Shown in pieces: positions 8,504 to 17,652 of a stretch of 64,000 bases of DNA. This stretch comes from an uncultured Halomonas sp. (GTDB lineage: Bacteria; Pseudomonadota; Gammaproteobacteria; Pseudomonadales; Halomonadaceae). Each line of letters opens with the position of its first letter. Within the stretch, counting starts at the first letter, position 1. The stretch lies in assembly GCF_947490095.1 (NCBI RefSeq), contig NZ_CANLFS010000001.1, positions 329,598-393,597 on the forward strand, given 5' to 3'. The position numbers were made by a program, and so were the translations under genes. The notes beneath the pieces are model-generated. The model made no database searches, was not told the DNA's origin, and worked only from the letters and a program-made list of their open reading frames with translations.

Positions 8504-9279
8504 GACTTTCTCGCCCCCCCTTCCTGACCGGCGAGTTCGGCCTCGAAGGCCCCCGGAGCCAGCGTCTCGATCCGTTCGCAAAGCGCATCGAGAAAGGCCG
8601 CTGCCAGCGCACCGTTGACCGCTCGATGGTCGAAAGTCAGCGACAGGCCAATGACCTCGACCGATCGAATGCCGCCAGCATCGTCCGGCACCACCCGCGC
8701 CTCGATACCACCGATGCCAAGGATGGCCACTTGGGGCACATTGAGGATCGGTGTGAAGTGGTGCACCCGGGAGCGCCCCATGTTGGAGACGGTGAAGGTT
8801 GCCCCGGTCAGCTCACGCACCGACAACTTGCCGGCGCGAGCCAGCTCCACCAGGTCGCGACGCGCCCCCGGCAATGCGCCCAGCGTGATTGCCTCGGCAT
8901 CGAACAGCGCCGGCGCAAGCAGCAGGTCATCGGGCAGCGGCACGGCGAGCCCCAGGTGCACCGCGGGATGCTCGATGATGCGGTTATCCTCCAAGGTGGC
9001 GTTCAGCGCCGGAAAGTCCTGCAAGGTCTTCACCACCAGGCGCAGCAGCACATCCTGCACCGAAGGCGACGCGATCCCGGCGGCCCGGCAGTGCTCGCGC
9101 AGGGACTGAACCGCGCCGAGCTCGACGCTGGCATGATGGGTCAGTTGGGCAGTCGCTTGCAGGCTCTCGCGCATCTTGGTGGCGATCATGCCGCGCATCC
9201 CGCGCAGGGGAATCTCGCGCGGCTCGGGCCGACATGCCGCCCCAGACGGGGCGGCGCTGTGTTGAGTATCGAGTGGCAT
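8500..9279 (-). CDS. acoC: 2-oxoacid dehydrogenase E2 core, lacking a lipoyl domain
   Basis: 259 residues covering only the chloramphenicol-acetyltransferase-like catalytic domain of dihydrolipoamide acyltransferases. The ATG at 9279 is preceded by GGAGG six bases upstream. PLRGMRGMIATKMRESL opens the domain and LTFDHRAVNGALAAAF holds the catalytic His (usual form DHRxxDG; here Asn replaces Asp). Lipoyl and E1/E3-binding domains, normally N-terminal, are missing; the lipoyl part is a separate gene just upstream. It should transfer an acyl group, probably acetyl from acetoin, to CoA. Confidence 0.88.
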   Translation of the reverse strand: MPLDTQHSAAPSGAACRPEPREIPLRGMRGMIATKMRESLQATAQLTHHASVELGAVQSLREHCRAAGIASPSVQDVLLRLVVKTLQDFPALNATLEDNRIIEHPAVHLGLAVPLPDDLLLAPALFDAEAITLGALPGARRDLVELARAGKLSVRELTGATFTVSNMGRSRVHHFTPILNVPQVAILGIGGIEARVVPDDAGGIRSVEVIGLSLTFDHRAVNGALAAAFLDALCERIETLAPGAFEAELAGQEGGARKS

Positions 9280-9290
9280 GGACGGCCTCC

Positions 9291-9530
9291 TCACTTTTCC
9301 TCCAGGCTGGCAATAGTGGTCCCCTTGGCGACCACCTCATCTTCCTGCTTGACGATGGTCAGCACCCCAGTGGCGGGTGCCTCGATTTCGTACTGGGCCT
9401 TCTCGACCATCACCTCGGCCACCAGGTCACCCTGGTTCACCTGACTGCCGTCATCGACCAGCCAGGCGGTGATCACGCCCTCGTTGTCGCCTTCCCAGAG
9501 GTCATCGGGTACCGTAATCGCGGTGCTCAT
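9291..9530 (-). CDS. Free-standing lipoyl-domain protein
   Basis: 79 residues, a complete biotinyl/lipoyl domain and nothing else. The ATG at 9530 follows GGAGAG. The lipoylated lysine is in VMVEKAQYEI (EKA rather than the commoner DKA), near residue 44. Its end abuts the E2 core gene. E1 would load it with the acyl intermediate and the separate E2 core would unload it. Such a split E2 is uncommon; acetoin AcoC normally carries this domain fused. Confidence 0.88.
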   Translation of the reverse strand: MSTAITVPDDLWEGDNEGVITAWLVDDGSQVNQGDLVAEVMVEKAQYEIEAPATGVLTIVKQEDEVVAKGTTIASLEEK

Positions 9531-9547
9531 ATAGTGTGTCTCTCCTG

Positions 9548-10570
9548 TTACTGGGTCATCATCTGGTGGAAGGCGTCGACGATCTTGTCGGCATTGGGCA
9601 GCGCCCACTGCTCCATGGTCGGAGCGAAGGGAATCGGGATATCCGGATAGGCGACGCGCCGGGGCGCGGCCTTGAGGCAGGCGGGATCGTGCTCGGCCAC
9701 GCTGGCGATGATCTCGCCACTGACACCGTAGCTGTGGTAGTCCTCGTCGACCACGATCAGCCGGCCGGTCTTGGCCACCGAGGCGCGCACCGTCTCCCGA
9801 TCCAGCGGCACCAGGCTACGCAAGTCGACGACCTCGACATCGACGCCCTCCTCACCGAGCGCCTTGGCGGCGCGCAGGCAGTGATGCACGCCGGCGCCTA
9901 GGCTGACCAGGGTCAGGTCTCGGCCTTCCTTAACCACCGCGGCCTTGCCGATCTCGACGGTATAGGGCTCCTCGGGCGTCGCCACGGTGGCACCCTTCTC
10001 TGTGCCCAGCCAGCCCATGCCCTGCAGCGACTTGTGGTACATGAAGACCACCGGGTTGTCGTCACGGATCGCCGCGGTCATCAGGCCCTTGGCATCATAA
10101 GCGTTGCTCGGCACCACCACCTTCATGCCCGGCAGATGGGCGAAGGTGCCGTAGAGACACTGGGAGTGCTGGCCACCATCGGAATAGCCGCCGCCGGTGG
10201 AGGTCATCAGCACCATCGGCACCTTGACCTTGCCGCCAGAGAAGTAGGTATTCTTGGCCATCATGTTGTAGATGGCGTCCATGCACACGCCGAAGAAGTC
10301 GACAAACATCAGCTCGACGATGGGTCGCATACCATCGGAGGCCGCGCCCACCGCAGCGCCGATGAAGGCGGTCTCGGAAATCGGGGTGTCGCGGATGCGT
10401 TCGGCGCCGAACTCGTCATACAGGCCCCGGGTGTTGCCGAAAACGCCGCCCAGCGGGCCCACGTCCTCGCCCATCACGAAGACCGTCGGATCCTGGCGCA
10501 TTTCCTGGGCCGTGGCCTCGGCCATGGCCCGGGCGATGGTCAGCTTGCGAGAGCCGGTGGCAGTATTCAT
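9548..10570 (-). CDS. acoB: Acetoin/2-oxoacid dehydrogenase E1 beta subunit
   Basis: 340 residues of the transketolase-like E1 beta family (pyrimidine-binding and C-terminal domains). Visible markers are FVMGEDVGPLGGVFG with the Glu expected to activate ThDP, GMRPIVELMFVDF, and RLIVVDEDYHSYGVSGEI. Its start overlaps the upstream dehydrogenase gene. With AcoA it forms the ThDP enzyme that cleaves acetoin (or a related 2-oxo compound) and acylates the lipoyl protein. Identity with acetoin rather than branched-chain or pyruvate dehydrogenase rests on the AcoR-type regulator and butanediol dehydrogenase neighbour. Confidence 0.87.
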   Translation of the reverse strand: MNTATGSRKLTIARAMAEATAQEMRQDPTVFVMGEDVGPLGGVFGNTRGLYDEFGAERIRDTPISETAFIGAAVGAASDGMRPIVELMFVDFFGVCMDAIYNMMAKNTYFSGGKVKVPMVLMTSTGGGYSDGGQHSQCLYGTFAHLPGMKVVVPSNAYDAKGLMTAAIRDDNPVVFMYHKSLQGMGWLGTEKGATVATPEEPYTVEIGKAAVVKEGRDLTLVSLGAGVHHCLRAAKALGEEGVDVEVVDLRSLVPLDRETVRASVAKTGRLIVVDEDYHSYGVSGEIIASVAEHDPACLKAAPRRVAYPDIPIPFAPTMEQWALPNADKIVDAFHQMMTQ

Positions 10571-11655
10571 GAGATGACTCCTTCGCCCAGCCGCTGGCCG
10601 GGCCGTACGATGATCTTGATGTGCGACTTGTCGTTGAGCAGGGTCTCGAACCCCTGCTCGACCACATCGTCCAGCACGATACGCGCGGTGATCAGGTCCT
10701 CGGCACGAAAATAGCCCTGCTGCATCAGGGCCATCACGGCGGGATAGATATGCCGGTAGGCGATGATGCCCTTCAGGGTGCGCTCCTTGATTACCAGGTC
10801 GTTGGGTTGGAAGGCCGCCTCGGTTTCCCAGATGCTGACGATCACCGTCTCACCGCCGGCATGGGTGGCATTGATGGCTTGGTTCAGCACGGCGGAAATA
10901 CCGGTCACCTCGAAGGCAAAGTCGGCGCCACCCTGCGTCAAGGCATGTACCTGCTCTACCGCGTCCTGCTCTCGGGGATCCACCATCTGGGCGCCCAGCT
11001 CGCTCGCCTTGCGCCGGCGCGAGTCCGAAGGCTCCACGGCCACGATCCTGGCAGCCCCGGCGGCCTTGAGCGCCTCGATGATCATCAAACCGATGGGGCC
11101 AGCACCGAAGACCACGGCACTGTCACCGGCCTTCAGCGCGCTCTGACGCACCGCATGCAGGCCCACGGCGGCCGGCTCAATCAGTGCCCCCTGCTCATAG
11201 GAGAGGTCATCGGGCAGGGGGTGAACCATGTGCTCACCCACCACCGTGTATTCCGAGAAGCCGCCGCCGCCGCCCGAGAGCCCGTGGAAGCCCAGCAGCG
11301 GCGTCAGGTTGTAGCGCTCCATGAGATATTGGCCATCTCGATTGGGCGAAAGGATGGGCTCGATGGCGACTCGGTCTCCGGGCTTGACTCGGGTGACGCG
11401 CTTGCCCACCTCCACGACCTCGCCGGCGAACTCGTGGCCCATGATGATGGGAGCCTGCTGCTGGCTGAGGGGATGCGGGGCCTCGACCGGGATGAAGATG
11501 GGGCCGACACTGTACTCGTGAAGGTCGCTGCCGCAAATGCCGCAGGCCGCGATCTTCACCTTGACCTGGTGCGGATCCTGGAGGGTCGGGACCTCGACCG
11601 TTTCGACGCGGAGGTCTTTGGCGCGGTGCCAGACTGCCGCTTGCATCGTATTCAT
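10567..11655 (-). CDS. 2,3-Butanediol dehydrogenase-like zinc alcohol dehydrogenase
   Basis: 362 residues, medium-chain dehydrogenase family. Start is ATG 11655 with AGGAGA upstream; a longer open frame runs back into acoA. Catalytic zinc ligands are visible in CGICGSDLHE and GHEFAG, and the cofactor loop is VVFGAGPIGLM. The stretch LLGFHGLSGGGGGFSEY is characteristic of butanediol dehydrogenases. Oddly, the structural-zinc cysteine cluster is absent: where BdhA has CGxCxxCxxGxxNLC, this has SPNRDGQYLMERYNL. It likely interconverts a vicinal diol and an acyloin such as acetoin, feeding the E1 complex. Confidence 0.85.
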   Translation of the reverse strand: MNTMQAAVWHRAKDLRVETVEVPTLQDPHQVKVKIAACGICGSDLHEYSVGPIFIPVEAPHPLSQQQAPIIMGHEFAGEVVEVGKRVTRVKPGDRVAIEPILSPNRDGQYLMERYNLTPLLGFHGLSGGGGGFSEYTVVGEHMVHPLPDDLSYEQGALIEPAAVGLHAVRQSALKAGDSAVVFGAGPIGLMIIEALKAAGAARIVAVEPSDSRRRKASELGAQMVDPREQDAVEQVHALTQGGADFAFEVTGISAVLNQAINATHAGGETVIVSIWETEAAFQPNDLVIKERTLKGIIAYRHIYPAVMALMQQGYFRAEDLITARIVLDDVVEQGFETLLNDKSHIKIIVRPGQRLGEGVIS

Positions 11656-11695
11656 GGCTTTTCTCCTGATTGTTGTTATCGATTCATCGTGGCAA

Positions 11696-12682
11696 TCAGA
11701 CGAAGACGGTCTCGAGCGCCGCCTCGGGAGGCAGGAAGTCGCTCTCCTGGGCGAAGCGGATGGCCGCCTCGACGCGCTCATGGGCCTCGCCGACCAGGCG
11801 GGTATCGGCGGCCTCGTCGAGCAATCCGGCCTCGAGCAGCTGCTGGCGATAGCGCGGGATGGGGTCGCGGCTCTGGAGGCCGGCCTTCTCGCCTTCGGGG
11901 CGATAGTCCTCACCGTCGCCCATGAAGTGGCCGGCCAGTCGCGAGGTCTCGATCTCGATCAGTGTCGGCCCCTGGCCGTCCCGGGCCCGGGCGATGGCAG
12001 TGCCTGCGGCGGCAAACACGCCCTCGACGTCGTTATCGGCGACATGTACCCCGGGCATGTTGTAGCCGCTGGCGCGCACATCGTTGCGCGGTACGGCGGT
12101 GGAGGCCTGCTTGGCCACCGAGATGCCCCAGGCGTTGTCCTCGATGACGAACACCACCGGTAGCTTCCATACCGCCGCCAAATTGAGAGCCTCGTGGAAG
12201 ACCCCCTGGTTGGCGGCACCCTCACCCAGGAAGGCTACCGCCACGCCGGGCTTGCCCTGCATCTTCCTGGACAGGGCGGCACCCGCTGCCGGCCCTAGGC
12301 TCTCGCCAATGATCCCCGAGCAGGAAAAGTTCACAGCGGCATCGAAGAGGTGCATATGACCGCCGCGGCCGCCGGAGAGCCCGGTGGCCTTGCCGAAGAT
12401 CTCGGCGACCATGGCATTCAGGTCGACGCCCTTGGCCACGGCGATATGGTGCGGCCGATGGGTGGCGACGACGATGTCCTCGGCGTTGAGGTGGGCGCAG
12501 ACACCCACCGCACAGGGCTCCTGGCCGTTGGAGAGATGCATCTCGCCGGGGATCGGCCCCTTGGCCATGTTAAACACCGGGGTCTTGCCTTCCATGTAGA
12601 GCGTCTCGATGCGCTCCTCGAGGTGACGGCTGGTCACCATCTGGCGATACATCCACAGCCGTTGGTCGTTGGTCGGTTGCAT
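11696..12682 (-). CDS. acoA: Acetoin/2-oxoacid dehydrogenase E1 alpha subunit
   Basis: 328 residues, ThDP-binding E1 alpha. GGAGGG precedes the ATG by six bases. The ThDP motif reads GEGAANQGVFHEALNLAAVWKLP, then ENNAWG-like EDNAWGIS; other family segments are GGRGGHMHLFD and HRPHHIAVAKG. Length fits AcoA (about 325). Lies directly after the GMC dehydrogenase gene and 40 bp before the alcohol dehydrogenase gene. Together with AcoB it makes the E1 heterotetramer. An E3 gene is not in the cluster; the housekeeping dihydrolipoamide dehydrogenase would be needed. Confidence 0.88.
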   Translation of the reverse strand: MQPTNDQRLWMYRQMVTSRHLEERIETLYMEGKTPVFNMAKGPIPGEMHLSNGQEPCAVGVCAHLNAEDIVVATHRPHHIAVAKGVDLNAMVAEIFGKATGLSGGRGGHMHLFDAAVNFSCSGIIGESLGPAAGAALSRKMQGKPGVAVAFLGEGAANQGVFHEALNLAAVWKLPVVFVIEDNAWGISVAKQASTAVPRNDVRASGYNMPGVHVADNDVEGVFAAAGTAIARARDGQGPTLIEIETSRLAGHFMGDGEDYRPEGEKAGLQSRDPIPRYRQQLLEAGLLDEAADTRLVGEAHERVEAAIRFAQESDFLPPEAALETVFV

Positions 12683-12696
12683 GGGAAGCCCTCCGC

Positions 12697-14277
12697 TCAG
12701 AGTTCTTGGCGCTGCATGCGCTCGGCGATGTGATCAGCCTGGCGCAACGCCAGGGCGACGATGGTCAAGGTCGGGTTCTCGGCCCCGCTCGAGGTGAACT
12801 GACTGCCATCGGAGATGAAGAGGTTATCGATGTCGTGAGTCTGCCCCCACTGGTTGACGACCCCGTCTTCGGGCCGGGCACTCATTCGGTTAGTCCCCAC
12901 GTTGTGACTGGTGGGAAAGTCCGGTACCCGGAAGATGTGTTCGGCACCAGCGGCCTCGTAGCAGCGCCGCGCCTGCTGTTCGCCATGGCTGCGCACCTTG
13001 GCGTCATTGGGATGATCTCCCTTGTAGACGACGGGGACCGGCAGGCCGTACTGGTCCTTCTTAGTATCGTGGAGGGTGACGCCGTTATTCTCCATCGGCA
13101 GATCCTCGCCGCATATCCACACCCCGGAGAGGTGGTCATACTTGTCCAGGGCTGTTGTGATATCACGTCCCCAGCCGGCATTGGACGGATCCATAAACTT
13201 GGCGAAAAAGGGCACACCCAGGGACATCACCTCTAGGGTGTAGCCACCGACAAAGCCCCGGCTGGGATCAAAACGCGCCTCGTCAGAGATGATGCCGGCG
13301 AAGGTGGTGCCACGATGCATATGCACCGGCTTGGGCATCACGCCGAAGATGCAGCTGGTAGCGTGAGTCATGTAGTTGCGCCCCACCTGGCCGGAGGAGT
13401 TGGCCAAGCCCTCGGGGAACAGCGAGGAGTGGGAGTTGAGCAGCAGGCGCGGCGACTCGATTGAGTTGCCGGCCACGCACACCACCCGGGCCCGCTGGCG
13501 ATGCGTATTGCCATCGCCATCGACATAGACCACCGCTGTGGCTCGGCCCTTGTCGTCGTGCTCGATCTGCAGAGCCATGGAGCGCGGGCGTACTTCGCAG
13601 CGGCCGCTGGCCTCGGCACGGGGAATGTCGGAGTACATGGTCGACCACTTGGCGCCGAAGCGGCAGCCCTGCATGCAGAAGCCCGCCTGCATGCATCGTC
13701 CGCGCTCGTCATACTCCTCGGTGTTGATGGCCATCGGCCCCGAGCGCAGCTGCTTGTAGCCGATCCGCTCCGCGCCGGCGGCCAGCACCTTGAAGTTATT
13801 GTTCCACTGGTGGTAGGGCATACCGGTAGACTCGCCAGTTACCCCCATGTGGCGCTCGGCCTTCACATAGTAGGGCTCGAGGTCTTCATAGGAGATCGGC
13901 CAGTCGAGCAGATTGGCGCCTTCGAGATCGCCAATCTCGCTGTGCAACCTGAACTCATGGGGCTGGAAGCGTAGCGCGACACCGGCCCAGTGAATGGTGC
14001 TACCGCCCACTGCCTTGACGATCCAGGCCGGCAGGCCGGGAAAGGTTTGGGTGAGTTGACGAGGTCCCGCAGTGATGCGCTCGTCGAGCCAAGAGATCTT
14101 CTTGAACATCTCCCACTCGTCGTTTTCGATGTCGTTCATCTGGTAACGCTTGCCAGCCTCCAGCACCACGCTGTTGATGCCCTTCTTGGCTAGGGCCTGG
14201 GCCAAGGTGCCGCCGCCGGCACCGGAGCCGATGATCACCACTACGCTGTCATCGTCATAGTCGAAACGAGTTGCCAT
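12697..14277 (-). CDS. GMC-family FAD dehydrogenase (gluconate/sorbitol dehydrogenase-like large subunit)
   Basis: 526 residues. FAD-binding VIIGSGAGGGTLA lies near residues 14-26, followed by VVLEAG. The catalytic His region is FPTSHNVGTNRMS and the C-terminal FAD contact is ENPTLTIVALALRQADHI. A Cys-rich stretch (CMQAGFCMQGCRFGAKWS) is typical of membrane-bound gluconate or 2-keto-acid dehydrogenase flavoprotein subunits. It has no signal peptide; the preceding gene supplies a Tat-type small subunit, so co-export is likely. A cytochrome c subunit, usual in three-subunit enzymes, is not encoded here. Substrate is unknown, presumably an alcohol or polyol that enters the diol/acyloin pathway. 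Confidence 0.86.
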   Translation of the reverse strand: MATRFDYDDDSVVVIIGSGAGGGTLAQALAKKGINSVVLEAGKRYQMNDIENDEWEMFKKISWLDERITAGPRQLTQTFPGLPAWIVKAVGGSTIHWAGVALRFQPHEFRLHSEIGDLEGANLLDWPISYEDLEPYYVKAERHMGVTGESTGMPYHQWNNNFKVLAAGAERIGYKQLRSGPMAINTEEYDERGRCMQAGFCMQGCRFGAKWSTMYSDIPRAEASGRCEVRPRSMALQIEHDDKGRATAVVYVDGDGNTHRQRARVVCVAGNSIESPRLLLNSHSSLFPEGLANSSGQVGRNYMTHATSCIFGVMPKPVHMHRGTTFAGIISDEARFDPSRGFVGGYTLEVMSLGVPFFAKFMDPSNAGWGRDITTALDKYDHLSGVWICGEDLPMENNGVTLHDTKKDQYGLPVPVVYKGDHPNDAKVRSHGEQQARRCYEAAGAEHIFRVPDFPTSHNVGTNRMSARPEDGVVNQWGQTHDIDNLFISDGSQFTSSGAENPTLTIVALALRQADHIAERMQRQEL

Positions 14278-14333
14278 GGCGAGCCTCCTATCGATTCGGT
14301 TGTTGTTGTCGTCTCACGCCGGAATATCGGGCG

Positions 14334-14849
14334 TCATAGCCAGTCGATCACTAGGTCGTCGAAGCCACGATGTAGATAGCCACCCTGCTGCCAGGACGAT
14401 CCCTCGTAACCGAAATGCGGCTCCCAGAGCGCGGCGTTGTCGTAGAGCCCCACCACCAGGGTCCCCCGCACCGTCTGAAAGAAGTCGCCATCCTCGATCT
14501 CGCGCAGCAGCGCCGCACGGTCGGCCTCTTGCTCGATCTTGGCGTAGCGTCGGCCGTGGGCCTCGTGGGCCCGGCGATCGAGGTCGGCCAGGCCGTCGGC
14601 GATCAATGATCGATTATTCTCCAGCAGCGGTTCGAGGGGAGTGAGATAGTAAGTGTCAGCGATGGCATCGTGGGGATAGATGTCGCGGCCCAGGCGCAGC
14701 AGGCCGCCCGCCAGGTCGGGCTCGGCGATAGCCCATCGCGGCCAGAGACTACAGGCGCCGAGCGCTGCACCGGCGAACAGCGCGCTCTGGCCAGAGAGAG
14801 TGAGGAAGCGGCGCCGGCTCAGCGGCATCGCCTTCGGAGAAGTGGTCAT
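14334..14849 (-). CDS. Tat-exported gluconate 2-dehydrogenase subunit 3-like protein
   Basis: 171 residues. The N-terminus has a twin-arginine motif SRRRFLTLSG and hydrophobic stretch ending AIA, so it is exported folded. The rest matches the small subunit (subunit 3) of GMC-type gluconate dehydrogenases, including the C-terminal GSSWQQGGYLHRGFDDLVIDWL region. It is the first gene of the minus-strand operon, with AGGAGC upstream of the ATG and a sigma-54 promoter 82-97 bp before it. Its Tat signal probably carries the GMC subunit to the periplasm. Confidence 0.82.
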   Translation of the reverse strand: MTTSPKAMPLSRRRFLTLSGQSALFAGAALGACSLWPRWAIAEPDLAGGLLRLGRDIYPHDAIADTYYLTPLEPLLENNRSLIADGLADLDRRAHEAHGRRYAKIEQEADRAALLREIEDGDFFQTVRGTLVVGLYDNAALWEPHFGYEGSSWQQGGYLHRGFDDLVIDWL

Positions 14850-14930
14850 GGCTTAGCTCCTGTTATTGTGCAGCGCGATCGTCGCGCCGGTGGTCAGCCA
14901 GGGCGGCCACGGGGCCGCACACCACTTCAA

Positions 14931-14946
14931 AGCACAATTCATGCCA
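14931..14946 (-). promoter_or_regulatory. Probable sigma-54 promoter of the dehydrogenase operon
   Basis: Read on the minus strand the sequence is TGGCATGAATTGTGCT. It keeps GG-N10-GC spacing and most consensus bases (C to T at the sixth position and T to G in the -12 element). Transcription would start near 14920, about 70 nt before the ATG at 14849. Weaker than the copy at 6995 but in the right place relative to the iterated sites at 15057-15106. Confidence 0.6.
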
Positions 14947-15056
14947 AGAATCGATATTAAAGATCCAACCTGCTGTTATGTAAGTAAAAAATGTGATCCT
15001 ACGAAGCAATAGGTGCGCCGCTCACCATACGATGAACGGCGAGCATTACGCTCGAC

Positions 15057-15107
15057 GTGACAGCCTCGTTTACAGGCGGCGTTACAGCGCTCTTTACACC
15101 TGTAAAG
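15057..15107. promoter_or_regulatory. 12-bp-phased hexamer iterons (likely AcoR binding sites)
   Basis: Four hexamers, GTGACA (15057), TTTACA (15069), GTTACA (15081) and TTTACA (15093), are each separated by exactly six bases. The last forms the dyad CTTTACA-CC-TGTAAAG (15092-15107). The array lies 110-160 bp upstream of the minus-strand sigma-54 promoter and just ahead of the divergent activator gene. KTKACA hexamers also occur at 6852-6895. Placement and repetition suit an enhancer for the AcoR-type protein, and possibly its autoregulation. The rest of 14850-15214 shows no gene. Confidence 0.65.
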
Positions 15108-15214
15108 GGGGGCGACGAAGGTCGAATCACCGACACCCACCCGGGGGCGTACCTTGAATGACAGGATAACAACACCCGATGAAACGCTGGCTCGCCGGCG
15201 CAAGGTCACCACAT

Positions 15215-17197
<1,983 letters not shown>

Positions 17198-17219
17198 GCA
17201 GGCGCCTCAGGCATTAGGG

Positions 17220-17260
17220 AGCACCCTACCCTGCCCAGCTCGCCGATATCGTAGCCGCTC
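17220..17260 (-). pseudogene. 3' remnant of a TungR-like gene
   Basis: On the minus strand this piece encodes SGYDIGELGRV, matching the C-terminus GGYDLGELGRV of the tungstate regulator at 19000-19878, and the DNA is clearly similar as well. Only about a dozen codons remain. It is joined directly to the aminotransferase remnant at 17261. Confidence 0.6.
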
Positions 17261-17461
17261 AGCGCCACCAACTTCGTCGGCGTGCGCCTGCCAACTGCCG
17301 AGCTGGCCGCCGAGGTGCACAAGGCGCTGCTCGACGAGGGCACCCTGGTCGCCCGCCCCGCCGACCCCGCCTTGGGCCATGTGCTACGCCTCACCGCCGT
17401 GGCGGATGCCCTGGCACCGGGCCGGCTGGCCACGCTGGAGCGCGCCCTGGCCTCGGGGTGA
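17261..17461 (+). pseudogene. 3' remnant of a HisC-like aminotransferase gene
   Basis: Encodes ATNFVGVRLPTAELAAEVHK and continues to a TGA at 17459-17461, parallel to the last 66 codons of the intact gene at 5369-6475. The first stretch of about 59 bases is identical to 6278-6336; the remainder is diverged (roughly four bases in five the same by eye). There is no upstream coding part, PLP lysine or start, so it is a non-functional fragment. Confidence 0.85.
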
Positions 17462-17652
17462 AAGCGACACATCAGGCCTACGAGACGAATCGGGGAGACA
17501 TCGGCTAGTCGACTGTTTCCGAAATATGGTTATACCAGAGGAGAATAGCCAACCGGCTGACGACGTGTGATAGTGGCGGCCATTAGCCTGAAAACTATCT
17601 TTCACACCATTCGATTCCACACCAATAAGCCCTTCACACCAACGGGACGCCG

